Shown one piece after another: positions 1 to 7,319 of a stretch of DNA of 64,000 bases (the stretch's first letter is position 1; each line of letters opens with the position of its first letter). The notes under the pieces are model-generated. The model was not told the DNA's origin. It made no database searches and worked only from the letters and a program-made list of their open reading frames with translations. The position numbers were made by a program, and so were the translations under genes. Source of the DNA: Cohaesibacter celericrescens (GTDB lineage: Bacteria > Pseudomonadota > Alphaproteobacteria > Rhizobiales > Cohaesibacteraceae); NCBI RefSeq assembly GCF_002866925.1, contig NZ_PKUQ01000002.1:32925-96924 (forward strand), given 5' to 3'.

Positions 1-378
1 TCTGGCTGGGAAGAGCCTGTGGGACTCGTCGCTGAAATTATACCCCTCAATAAACCAACCAATGTTATCGCCGGTTCAACCTTTACGGGGCGCGTGCTGT
101 CTGAAGGCAAACCAGTCGCGGGTGCCGAGATTGAAGTCGAATATCTCGCAGCTACCCCAGACATGGACACCAATTCCCCAACCTCCACCACCGCTACTCC
201 CCCAGCTGGCGGTACGATTGTCGCTTTGTCCGATGCCAATGGCTATTTCACATTTGGCATCCCAAAAGCTGGTTTTTGGGGTTTTGCTGCCTTGGGTGTT
301 GGGCCTGCAACCGAATATGAAGGCAAGGCGCTTTCGCAGGACGCGGTGATATGGATAAAAGCACATGACATCGACTAG
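1..378 (+). CDS. NikK-like DUF4198 periplasmic protein, C-terminal part (5' end outside window)
   Basis: The reading frame is open from the first base of the window, so only the last 125 or so residues are seen and the true start lies upstream. The visible part resembles the C-terminal half of DUF4198 (NikK-type) proteins: a segment ending in EIIPL, then a beta-rich domain with the repeated GKPVAGAEIEVEY pattern, and a second strand-turn motif around LSDANGYFTFGIP. These proteins are exported accessory components of ECF-type nickel/cobalt importers. It ends 32 bases before cbiM and shares its strand, so it is probably the first or an early gene of the importer operon. A proline/threonine-rich loop (PTSTTATPP) interrupts the domain. 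Assignment rests on motif pattern plus neighbours; whether the ligand is nickel or cobalt cannot be told. Confidence 0.72.
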   Translation, partial: SGWEEPVGLVAEIIPLNKPTNVIAGSTFTGRVLSEGKPVAGAEIEVEYLAATPDMDTNSPTSTTATPPAGGTIVALSDANGYFTFGIPKAGFWGFAALGVGPATEYEGKALSQDAVIWIKAHDID

Positions 379-410
379 ACAAAGCCTATCGCTCCAAGCG
401 AGGTGCTTAC

Positions 411-1034
411 ATGCATATTATTGATGGTGCTCTGAGCAATGAAGTTGCGATTGCCGGGGTTGTTATGACCGTTGGTGGATTGGCAATAGGGTTACGCAAA
501 CTCGACATGGAGCTGATTCCTGCCGCCGGTGTACTCAGCGCCACCTTTTTTGTTGCGTCTCTCATTCATGTGCCGCTTGGTGTTTCAAGTGTGCATTTGA
601 TCATGAATGGCCTAGCCGGGATTATTCTCGGCTGGGCGGCTTTCCCTGCGTTGTTTGTGGGGTTGTTGTTGCAAGCGATCTTTTTTGCGTTTGGTGGAAT
701 TTCGGTACTGGGTGTCAACGCCGTCAATATCGCCGGTCCTGCCGTGATCGTCGGCCTTATAGCACGCCCCTTCATAGTAAATTCCACATCCACACGAAAA
801 GTGGCAATTATTGGCGGAATCGCTGGTGGATTAGCCGTTTCTATGACGACTTTGTTTGTTGCTATCGCTTTGGCTTTGTCCGGTGAAAATTTTGTGGCCG
901 CTGCGAAACTCGTGTTCATCGCCCACATTCCAGTCATGGTCATTGAGGGGCTTTTAACCGCTGCGGCGCTGTATCTTATCCATCGGGTTAAACCGGAGCT
1001 TTTCCATGTCATGAGCAGAAAGGTATCGCAATGA
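411..1034 (+). CDS. cbiM: CbiM/NikM: substrate-binding membrane component of an ECF cobalt/nickel importer
   Basis: This 207-residue integral membrane protein starts with MHIIDGALS, the conserved metal-coordinating N-terminus of the CbiM/NikM family, where the amino group and His2 bind the metal ion. About six hydrophobic segments follow, including the SVHLIMNGLAGIILGW stretch typical of the family. It captures Co(II) or Ni(II) and works with the T component (CbiQ) and the ATPase (CbiO) encoded just downstream. The gene overlaps the next one by four bases, indicating translational coupling. The conserved N-terminus fixes the start. The accessory genes are of nickel type (NikK, NikL), whereas the flanking cobalamin genes favour cobalt, so substrate is left open. 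Confidence 0.93.
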   Translation: MHIIDGALSNEVAIAGVVMTVGGLAIGLRKLDMELIPAAGVLSATFFVASLIHVPLGVSSVHLIMNGLAGIILGWAAFPALFVGLLLQAIFFAFGGISVLGVNAVNIAGPAVIVGLIARPFIVNSTSTRKVAIIGGIAGGLAVSMTTLFVAIALALSGENFVAAAKLVFIAHIPVMVIEGLLTAAALYLIHRVKPELFHVMSRKVSQ

Positions 1035-1726
1035 ACAAGTCAATTGCTGCAATATTTAGCGGCTTGTTGCTGCTGGTTGGGTTGTCCTTGCCTGCTTACG
1101 CCCACAAGGTCATCGTGTCTGCCTATGCTGAAGGGGCACTCATTGAAGGCGAAATCGGATTTTCGGGTGGCGATGCGTCGGCCAACACCATCGTTGACGT
1201 ATTGGACGATGCTGGAAATAAAATAGGAGAAACCAAAACGAATGAAGACGGTATTTTCCAATTCACTCCGACACAACACATCCCGCACACCTTTCGTGCG
1301 AACCTAGGTCAAGGTCATATCGCGATTTATCGATTAGACATTGATGAATTACCCGAAGGTTTGGCAACGAAAGATGCAAAGGGTCCCGTTGAAGAAGGCA
1401 TCAAAGAACCGGTAAGAGCCCCGGCTACACGGGCCAATGAAAATCCTGTTAGCCTCGATCAAGAGGCTTTGCAGGAAATCATTCGCAACAGCGTAAAAGC
1501 GGAACTGGCGGCCTTTCAGCCCGAGATTGCTTCTGCAATTCGAAAAGAAACAAAACCTGTTTGGAAGGAAATTGCGGCCTACAAAGAAAAGAATGATTTT
1601 CAGACCATTCTTGGAGGTATTGGCTATATTTTGGGTCTGTTCGGGGTTGGCTTTTATTTTGCCGCAAGACGCGAGCGGAAGAAAGCAGAAGCAGGCAGCA
1701 ACCCCGCAAAAGGAAATACCGAATGA
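1031..1726 (+). CDS. NikL/CbiL-like exported accessory component of the ECF metal importer
   Basis: A 231-residue protein with a clear signal peptide (cleavage predicted after LPAYA, giving a mature N-terminus beginning with His). It carries a carboxypeptidase-regulatory-like beta domain (about residues 25-105, with the NEDGIFQFTP turn), a charged helical spacer rich in Glu and Lys, and one C-terminal membrane helix (about 192-212) followed by a basic tail. This is the architecture of NikL-type proteins that replace CbiN/NikN in some ECF nickel/cobalt importers. The exposed His at the mature N-terminus could be a metal ligand (inference). It overlaps cbiM by 4 bases and cbiQ by 4 bases, so it belongs to the same transcript. 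Confidence 0.82.
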   Translation: MNKSIAAIFSGLLLLVGLSLPAYAHKVIVSAYAEGALIEGEIGFSGGDASANTIVDVLDDAGNKIGETKTNEDGIFQFTPTQHIPHTFRANLGQGHIAIYRLDIDELPEGLATKDAKGPVEEGIKEPVRAPATRANENPVSLDQEALQEIIRNSVKAELAAFQPEIASAIRKETKPVWKEIAAYKEKNDFQTILGGIGYILGLFGVGFYFAARRERKKAEAGSNPAKGNTE

Positions 1727-2541
1727 GTGAATTGCTAGAACAGGCAGGACAAGCCCGACCCGACCGGATGTCTCAAGATGATGTCTCTGTGATTACATCA
1801 AACAAGATGTGGATCCGGATGCTTGATCCTCGGGTTCGCATTGTCAGCGTTGTTGCGTTTGCTGTGACGATCGTACAATTGTCCAGCCTGCCTCTTCTGG
1901 CCGTTTCTCTTGGGCTTGCGTTTTTTCTTATGACGCAAGCTCGCTTGCCCTTTTGGCCGACAGCCAAACGGGTTGCCATGATGGACGGATTTATCGTCTT
2001 TTTGCTTATCATGCTGCCCTTTACGACACCAGGCCAAGCCATGTTCCATATTTTGGGTTTTGCTGCCAGTTTCGAAGGGTTGCAAAAGGCAATCATCATT
2101 CTGTTCAAGGCCAATGCGATCGTCATGACCACATTGTCCCTATTAGGAACGCTCGAAGCTGTGACGCTCGGCCATGCGCTCGCTCGCCTCAAAGTTCCAG
2201 ACAGTCTAGTGCATTTGTTGTTGTTCACAGTGCGCTATATAGAAGTTCTGCATGCGGAATATCGCCGTCTTAGAACTGCAATGAAATGTCGTGGCTTCAG
2301 TCCCTCCAACAGCTGGCACACCTACCGCAGTGTCGGATATCTTGTTGGTATGCTGTTGATCCGGTCCTTTGAGCGCTCAGAGCGTATTCTTCAAGCCATG
2401 AAATGTCGCGGTTTTCAGGGGCAGTTTCATATTCTCGATAGCATCGAGTTTACACGGCGCGACGCCGTTTTTTCCAGTTTTGCAAGCCTCGTCATGCTGA
2501 CGCTGGTCGCACTTGAGGTTATGTATGGCCCTGTTGCTTGA
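1723..2541 (+). CDS. cbiQ: CbiQ/NikQ: transmembrane (T) component of the ECF importer
   Basis: This 272-residue protein has an approximately 55-residue N-terminal extension, several hydrophobic helices and two copies of the coupling motif AMKCRGF (about residues 185-191 and 225-231). In EcfT/CbiQ proteins these Ala-Arg-Gly motifs sit in the cytoplasmic coupling helices that dock on the ATPase. It transmits ATP-driven movement to CbiM so that the metal ion is released inside. It overlaps nikL by 4 bases upstream and cbiO by 17 bases downstream. The presence of two exact AMKCRGF copies makes the family call firm. Confidence 0.92.
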   Translation: MSELLEQAGQARPDRMSQDDVSVITSNKMWIRMLDPRVRIVSVVAFAVTIVQLSSLPLLAVSLGLAFFLMTQARLPFWPTAKRVAMMDGFIVFLLIMLPFTTPGQAMFHILGFAASFEGLQKAIIILFKANAIVMTTLSLLGTLEAVTLGHALARLKVPDSLVHLLLFTVRYIEVLHAEYRRLRTAMKCRGFSPSNSWHTYRSVGYLVGMLLIRSFERSERILQAMKCRGFQGQFHILDSIEFTRRDAVFSSFASLVMLTLVALEVMYGPVA

Positions 2542-3172
2542 AACCGAAGATCTGCATTTTTCCTATCATGGCTTTGAGCCCTGTCTGAGCGGCGTAACGA
2601 TGGCGGTGAATGCAGGTGAGCGCATTGGACTGGTCGGTCATAACGGTGCGGGCAAAAGCACGCTGCTACATTTACTTGTTGGATTGAACAAGCCTTCTTC
2701 CGGGCGGATTGCTGCTTTTGGTCGCGATTATCAAAGCGAAGAGGATTTTCGCCTGTTGCGGCGGCGGGTGGGGCTTGTCTTCCAAGATCCTGACGATCAG
2801 CTTTTCTGCCCTACTGTCGCTGAAGATGTGGCGTTTGGGCCACTCAATCTAGGCTACAGCATCCAAGACGCAATGTGTATCGTTGACGAAACTCTGGCCT
2901 CGTTGGGGCTATCTGAATTCCGCGAGCGGATCACACATAAATTGTCAGGCGGGCAAAAGCGATTGGTATCGCTGGCGACCGTGTTGGCCATGAAACCGGA
3001 CATATTGTTGTTGGATGAACCAACCAACGCTTTGGATGAAAAAACCACGCGCAGTTTGATCGATATCCTTGTCAACCTTCCGCAAGCCATGGTTATTGTC
3101 TCACATGATCGGGCTTTCCGAGAGGAAGTGGTAACCCGTACTATTCTGATGGAGGGTGGACAGATCCGCTAA
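2525..3172 (+). CDS. cbiO: CbiO/NikO: ATPase component of the ECF cobalt/nickel importer
   Basis: An ABC ATPase of 215 residues. Walker A is GHNGAGKST, the Q loop is VFQDPDDQLF (the double-Gln form typical of ECF ATPases), the signature is LSGGQKRL, Walker B is ILLLDEPTNALD and the H loop is IVSHD. It hydrolyses ATP to drive the CbiM/CbiQ membrane complex. The frame can be extended to a TTG at 2513, but the ATG at 2525 has a GAGG ribosome-binding site at the proper distance and gives the usual family N-terminus, so it was chosen. The gene overlaps the end of cbiQ by 17 bases. It is the last gene of the importer operon. Confidence 0.93.
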   Translation: MALLLETEDLHFSYHGFEPCLSGVTMAVNAGERIGLVGHNGAGKSTLLHLLVGLNKPSSGRIAAFGRDYQSEEDFRLLRRRVGLVFQDPDDQLFCPTVAEDVAFGPLNLGYSIQDAMCIVDETLASLGLSEFRERITHKLSGGQKRLVSLATVLAMKPDILLLDEPTNALDEKTTRSLIDILVNLPQAMVIVSHDRAFREEVVTRTILMEGGQIR

Positions 3173-3446
3173 AGCGCTTTTCCTTGGTGTGCTAGCGAGT
3201 TAGTCTCACCCTACACTATTCGCAGTGCTTCCCGATGAGACTTGTCCACCGTAGTAGGACAATGAATGATGGAAGCTGAAAACCATGTCAGTGCGGTTGA
3301 TCCAATCAGGAGACCAAGACTGACCTGCAGGATTGAACAGGACGTTCTTGCCCTTGATGGTAGGCACGCCACTTTCCCCTGCTCCATTGTTATTTCACAA
3401 CTGCCGATGCAGTTGCTTGAACATTTGAACCGATAGGGGATCAGAC
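3173..3446 (+). other. Spacer between importer operon and cbiX, with a small hairpin
   Basis: This 274-base gap separates cbiO from cbiX. It holds a perfect 7-bp stem with a 4-base loop at 3398-3415 (CAACTGC / GCAGTTG), 31 bases before the cbiX start, with no T run after it. I looked for a cobalamin riboswitch here because of the neighbours and could not recognise its conserved core. The hairpin could affect cbiX translation or be fortuitous. An AGGGGA stretch at about 3435-3440 serves as ribosome-binding site for cbiX. Confidence 0.4.
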
Positions 3447-4610
3447 GTGACCAATTCTGGACCAAAAGAAGAAAAACTTGGCGTGATGATTTGTGGCCAC
3501 GGTAGCCGCAATAAAGAGGCCGTCAATCAATTTGCCAAACTCTCAGAGAGATTGCGTCCACGCTTTCCCGACTATCCCGTTGACTATGGGTATTTGGAGT
3601 TTGCCAATCCGGTCATTTCCAATGGCCTTGATAATTTGGTGGCGCAAGGCTGCACACGCATTCTCGCTGTTCCCGGCATGTTGTTTGCTGCTGGCCATGC
3701 CAAAAACGACATTCCCTCTGTGCTCAATGCCTATCAGGCCAAAACCCCCGGCGTGACCATCGAATATGGCCGTGAGTTGGGGCTTGATTTGAAAATGATC
3801 AAGGCCGCTGGCGCACGGGTTCAAGAGGCTGTTGATGCAGCCAATGCCGAGTATGGTGACTTGCCATTGACCGAGACCATGTTGATGGTGGTTGGCCGAG
3901 GTGCCTCTGACCCTGATGCCAATTCCAACGTCAACAAACTGATGCGCCTTCTTTGGGAAGGCATGGGCTTTGGCTGGGGAGAAGTTTGTTATTCGGGCGT
4001 CACCTTTCCATTAGTGGAACCGGGTTTGGAGCACGCAGCCAAACTTGGATACAAACGCATCATCGTATTCCCTTACTTCCTGTTCACCGGCATTCTGGTG
4101 CGGCGCATCTATAACTTCACTGATGAAGTTGCTGCGCGCCATCCGGACATGCAGTTTGTTAAAGCCGGATATCTCAACGATCAGGATTATGTGATTGAAA
4201 CCTTTGAAGACCGCGTGCAGGAAATCCTTGAAGGCACCAACAATATGAACTGCCAACTGTGCAAATATCGTGCGCAGGTTCTGGGGTTTGAGAAAGAAGT
4301 CGGTCTGAAGCAAGAAAGCCATCATCACCATGTTGAAGGTGTTGAAACTGCAGACTGTGAATATTGCGTGGATAACAAGTGCACAAACGAGTGCTTGAAA
4401 CACAAGCCATCCACAGGTCATCAACATAATCACAGTCACGATCATGGCCATACACATGCCCACGGCGATGAACATACACATGATCACGGGCACGAACACA
4501 AACATGAGCACGGGCATTCGCACGATGACAAAGCCCATGATCACCATCATCACCCCTATCCGCATGCCGATCATCCCCACGGTCCGAACAGCATGTATAA
4601 AAAGGATTGA
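3447..4610 (+). CDS. cbiX: Sirohydrochlorin cobaltochelatase CbiX, long form with Cys and His-rich tail
   Basis: This 387-residue protein inserts Co(II) into sirohydrochlorin, the committing step of early-cobalt cobalamin synthesis. Two tandem chelatase half-domains are visible: the first starts at VMICGHGSRN (about residue 16) with the catalytic-type His, the second around LMVVGRGASDPDAN (about residue 146). After about residue 265 come MNCQLC (similar to the Fe-S-binding MxCxxC of long CbiX proteins) and a Cys cluster CEYCVDNKCTNEC. A tail of about 60 residues follows, dominated by His, Asp and Gly and ending HPYPHADHPH. The tail probably stores or buffers cobalt, as proposed for other CbiX proteins. 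Start is GTG with an AGGGGA upstream. CbiX points to the anaerobic-type pathway rather than CobNST. Confidence 0.92.
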   Translation: MTNSGPKEEKLGVMICGHGSRNKEAVNQFAKLSERLRPRFPDYPVDYGYLEFANPVISNGLDNLVAQGCTRILAVPGMLFAAGHAKNDIPSVLNAYQAKTPGVTIEYGRELGLDLKMIKAAGARVQEAVDAANAEYGDLPLTETMLMVVGRGASDPDANSNVNKLMRLLWEGMGFGWGEVCYSGVTFPLVEPGLEHAAKLGYKRIIVFPYFLFTGILVRRIYNFTDEVAARHPDMQFVKAGYLNDQDYVIETFEDRVQEILEGTNNMNCQLCKYRAQVLGFEKEVGLKQESHHHHVEGVETADCEYCVDNKCTNECLKHKPSTGHQHNHSHDHGHTHAHGDEHTHDHGHEHKHEHGHSHDDKAHDHHHHPYPHADHPHGPNSMYKKD

Positions 4611-4629
4611 ACGGGTTTGATTGTGCATT

Positions 4630-5334
4630 ATGGCATTTGACTATGAGAAAGACCCCGCAGCGATTTATGCAAAATCATTTCAGATAATACGAAGTGAATC
4701 TGCTGAATCTCTGGCACAAATTCCAGAGTCAGTCGAACCCTTGGCGGTCCGATTGATGCATGCGGTTGGCATGACTGATCTGGTACCCGATCTACGGTTT
4801 AGCACACGGTGTATGGCAGCTGGCATCGCCGCCATACAGCAAGGCAATCCGATTTTGGTTGACACACAAATGGTGGCGGGCGGCATAACACGCCGCTTTC
4901 TATCAGTTGATCACGGCGGCGCGGGCAACGATGTTTTGGTGACACTCAATGATCCGTTAGTTCCGCACTTGGCGGCCGAAATAGGCACGACACGAACAGC
5001 AGCAGCGATGGAGCTTTGGCGTCCCCATTTGGACGGCGCGGTTGTGGCAATTGGCAACGCGCCGACGGCGCTTTTTCGATTGTTGGAAATGATACGAGAC
5101 GGCGAAAGCAAACCGGCGTTGGTGCTCGGGTTTCCGGTTGGTTTTGTCGGGGCGGCTGAATCCAAACAATGTTTGGTCGACGAAGCAGATGCATTGGATC
5201 TGGACTATGTTGCCCTGTTGGGCCGTCGTGGCGGAACGCCTTTGGCCAGCGCTGCGGTCAATGCCTTGTCCATCGCGGCACTTGGCAAAGGGGATCAGCC
5301 TGCTGATCCAAAGCCGAATGAGAGAAATAGATGA
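4630..5334 (+). CDS. cobH: (Cobalt-)precorrin-8X methylmutase CobH/CbiC
   Basis: A 234-residue enzyme that moves the C11 methyl group to C12, converting (cobalt-)precorrin-8 to hydrogenobyrinate or cobyrinate. Family motifs seen are DPAAIYAKSFQIIRSE near the N-terminus, the segment LMHAVGMTDL that carries the conserved His thought to assist the proton shift, VDTQMVAGGI, and GNAPTALFRLLEM. The frame also allows a TTG start three codons earlier at 4621. The ATG at 4630 gives the typical N-terminus MAFDYEKDP and was preferred, although its ribosome-binding site is weak. It overlaps cobL by 4 bases. Confidence 0.93.
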   Translation: MAFDYEKDPAAIYAKSFQIIRSESAESLAQIPESVEPLAVRLMHAVGMTDLVPDLRFSTRCMAAGIAAIQQGNPILVDTQMVAGGITRRFLSVDHGGAGNDVLVTLNDPLVPHLAAEIGTTRTAAAMELWRPHLDGAVVAIGNAPTALFRLLEMIRDGESKPALVLGFPVGFVGAAESKQCLVDEADALDLDYVALLGRRGGTPLASAAVNALSIAALGKGDQPADPKPNERNR

Positions 5335-6569
5335 CAGACGAACTGAATGAACCGTGGCTCAATATTATCGGTATTGGTGAAGGCGGAACGGATGATGTGA
5401 GCGATCTTGGGTGGTCGTTGATTGCTCAGAGCAAGACTATTATTGGCGGACAGCGTCATTTGGCCATGATAGCTGATGATTTGACACCCGATGCGGAACG
5501 CATTGTCTGGCCATCGCCTTTTTCTAAAATTTATGCGGAACTCGAAAAAATTCGCGGACAGCAAGTCGTAATTTTGGCCAGCGGGGACCCGATGTGTTTT
5601 GGCATTGGTGGGACACTTACCCGCCATTTTGATAGGTCCGAAATGCGCGTATTGCCTGCGCCCAGTTCATTCAGTCTGGCCGCCAGTCGCCTCGGTTGGC
5701 CGCTTAACAAAACATCACAATTGACCATTCATGGGCGCAATCCGGCTTCTTTGCTCCCGCATTATACGCCCGGAGCGCGGTTATTTATTCTGTCCAAGGA
5801 CAGCACATCCCCTTCATTGGTTGCAAAGCAATTATGCAATCAAGGGATTGAAAACGCTTCAATCACCGTGCTTGAGCACTTGGGTGGTGACAAAGAAAAA
5901 ATCATCGAAAGTGACGCGCGCACGATCAAAAACGGCGGTGAAACTTTGCGTTTTGCGGATCTGAATGTGCTGGCTGTTGCTCTGCCCGATCAATTGCCGC
6001 ATTGGCTGCCCACCATTGCAGGCTTGCCGGATGATGCTTTTGAACATGATGGCAAAATGACCAAGCGGGATATCCGCGCGAGTGCTCTGGCTAAGCTTGC
6101 CCCACACCCCAATGCCCTACTGTGGGACGTTGGTACCGGCTGCGGTTCCATTGCTATTGAATGGATGCGCAGCCACGCCAGTTGCCGCGCAGTTGGCATT
6201 GAACCACAAGAAAAGCGCAGAGTATTTGCCGAGCATAACGCACAGCAATTGGGTACTCCCGGTTTGCGATTGTTGGCAAGCCAAGCGCCAGATGGATTGC
6301 GCGGAGAGGAAGCGCCTGACGCGATCTTTATTGGCGGCGGTTTATCCGTTGATGTGGTCAATTTTTGCCTCAGGGCCCTTAAACCTCGGGGCCGTCTGGT
6401 CGCCCACGCAGTGACTTTAGGATCGGAGCGCTTGCTGCTCGAAATGTTTGAACGCCACGGCGGTGACTTGACCCGCCTGTCCATTGCCAAAGCGTCCCCT
6501 GTAGGGCCGCATTTCGGGTGGAAAACCTCGATGCCTGTCACCCAATGGGCGTTTGTAAAAGACGCATAG
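5331..6569 (+). CDS. cobL: (Cobalt-)precorrin C5,C15-methyltransferase/decarboxylase CobL (CbiE-CbiT fusion)
   Basis: This 412-residue bifunctional enzyme methylates C5 and C15 and decarboxylates the C12 acetate side chain. Residues 1 to about 205 form the CbiE-type methyltransferase (ASGDPMCFGIGGTL motif). Residues of about 230-400 form the CbiT-type class I SAM methyltransferase with motif I WDVGTGCGSIAIEW. The two halves are separate genes in many anaerobic-pathway organisms; fusion is usual in proteobacteria. It starts four bases inside cobH (ATGA overlap), and cobI begins about 30 bases downstream. No missing motif or frame damage is seen. Confidence 0.94.
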   Translation: MTDELNEPWLNIIGIGEGGTDDVSDLGWSLIAQSKTIIGGQRHLAMIADDLTPDAERIVWPSPFSKIYAELEKIRGQQVVILASGDPMCFGIGGTLTRHFDRSEMRVLPAPSSFSLAASRLGWPLNKTSQLTIHGRNPASLLPHYTPGARLFILSKDSTSPSLVAKQLCNQGIENASITVLEHLGGDKEKIIESDARTIKNGGETLRFADLNVLAVALPDQLPHWLPTIAGLPDDAFEHDGKMTKRDIRASALAKLAPHPNALLWDVGTGCGSIAIEWMRSHASCRAVGIEPQEKRRVFAEHNAQQLGTPGLRLLASQAPDGLRGEEAPDAIFIGGGLSVDVVNFCLRALKPRGRLVAHAVTLGSERLLLEMFERHGGDLTRLSIAKASPVGPHFGWKTSMPVTQWAFVKDA

Positions 6570-6599
6570 CCCTCACAAATTATGACTCAGAGACAAAAT

Positions 6600-7319
6600 A
6601 TGAAAACTGAAAATCAAGGCACTCTTTATGGTGTCGGTGTTGGCCCCGGAGATCCAGAACTTCTAAGCTTGAAAGCTGCGCGCCTTATTGGCAACGCCGC
6701 AGTTATTGCATATCCCGCACCGGAAGGCGGCGAAAGCTTTGCCCGATCCATCGCCAGCGCATTCATTCCCAATCAATGTATCGAAATCGCCATGCCGGTA
6801 CCCATGCGCACTGAGCGTTTTGCGGCACAATCGGTTTATGATGATGGCGCAAAAGATATTGCCGACCATCTCAGGGCGGGTCGCGATGTCGTTGTGTTGT
6901 GTGAAGGCGATCCGTTCTTTTATGGCAGCTTCATGTATCTGCACAATCGCCTTGCCGATCAATTCAACGTCGAAATCGTATCAGGGGTTTCATCACTTGT
7001 TGCCTGCGCCGGTCGTTTGGCTCAACCGCTTGCCGGACGCAATGATGTGCTGACCATATTAACCGGCCCTATGGACGATGACGCATTGGAACAACGCCTT
7101 TTATTGGGCGGATCCTTTGTGATCATGAAAGTGGGGCGTCATTTGCCTCGACTTCGGGCACTTTTGGATAAATTGGGCCTGTTGTCCAATTCTGGTTATG
7201 TCGAGCGAGCAACACTGCCAACCGAGAAAGTCATGCCGTTGGCTGATGTTGATGAAAGCTGCGTTCCCTATTTTTCAATGATCCTTATTTATGACGGAGA
7301 TGAAGCATGGAAGAAATGA
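6600..7319 (+). CDS. cobI: (Cobalt-)precorrin-2 C20-methyltransferase CobI/CbiL
   Basis: A tetrapyrrole methylase of 239 residues. It shows LYGVGVGPGDPELLSLKA at the N-terminus (SAM-binding GVGPGDPE motif), the central CEGDPFFYGSFMYL motif and EIVSGVSSLVACAG, all family signatures of C20 methylases. It adds a methyl group at C20, the carbon later lost in ring contraction. An in-frame ATG lies 18 bases upstream at 6582, but the ATG at 6600 has an AGAGA ribosome-binding site six bases away and was chosen. Its last 13 bases overlap the next gene. By context with CbiX its substrate is probably cobalt-factor II (CbiL activity); sequence alone does not separate the two. Confidence 0.92.
   Translation: MKTENQGTLYGVGVGPGDPELLSLKAARLIGNAAVIAYPAPEGGESFARSIASAFIPNQCIEIAMPVPMRTERFAAQSVYDDGAKDIADHLRAGRDVVVLCEGDPFFYGSFMYLHNRLADQFNVEIVSGVSSLVACAGRLAQPLAGRNDVLTILTGPMDDDALEQRLLLGGSFVIMKVGRHLPRLRALLDKLGLLSNSGYVERATLPTEKVMPLADVDESCVPYFSMILIYDGDEAWKK

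Noticed and set aside
3173..3446. Cobalamin riboswitch before cbiX
   Set aside because: A segment AATCAGGAGACC followed by GACCTGC recalls the riboswitch end, but the conserved core (B12 box with its flanking helices) could not be found on either strand.
4011..4628. 205-codon reverse frame opposite the cbiX tail
   Set aside because: Its Met/Val-rich composition is just the complement of the His/Asp codons of the CbiX tail.
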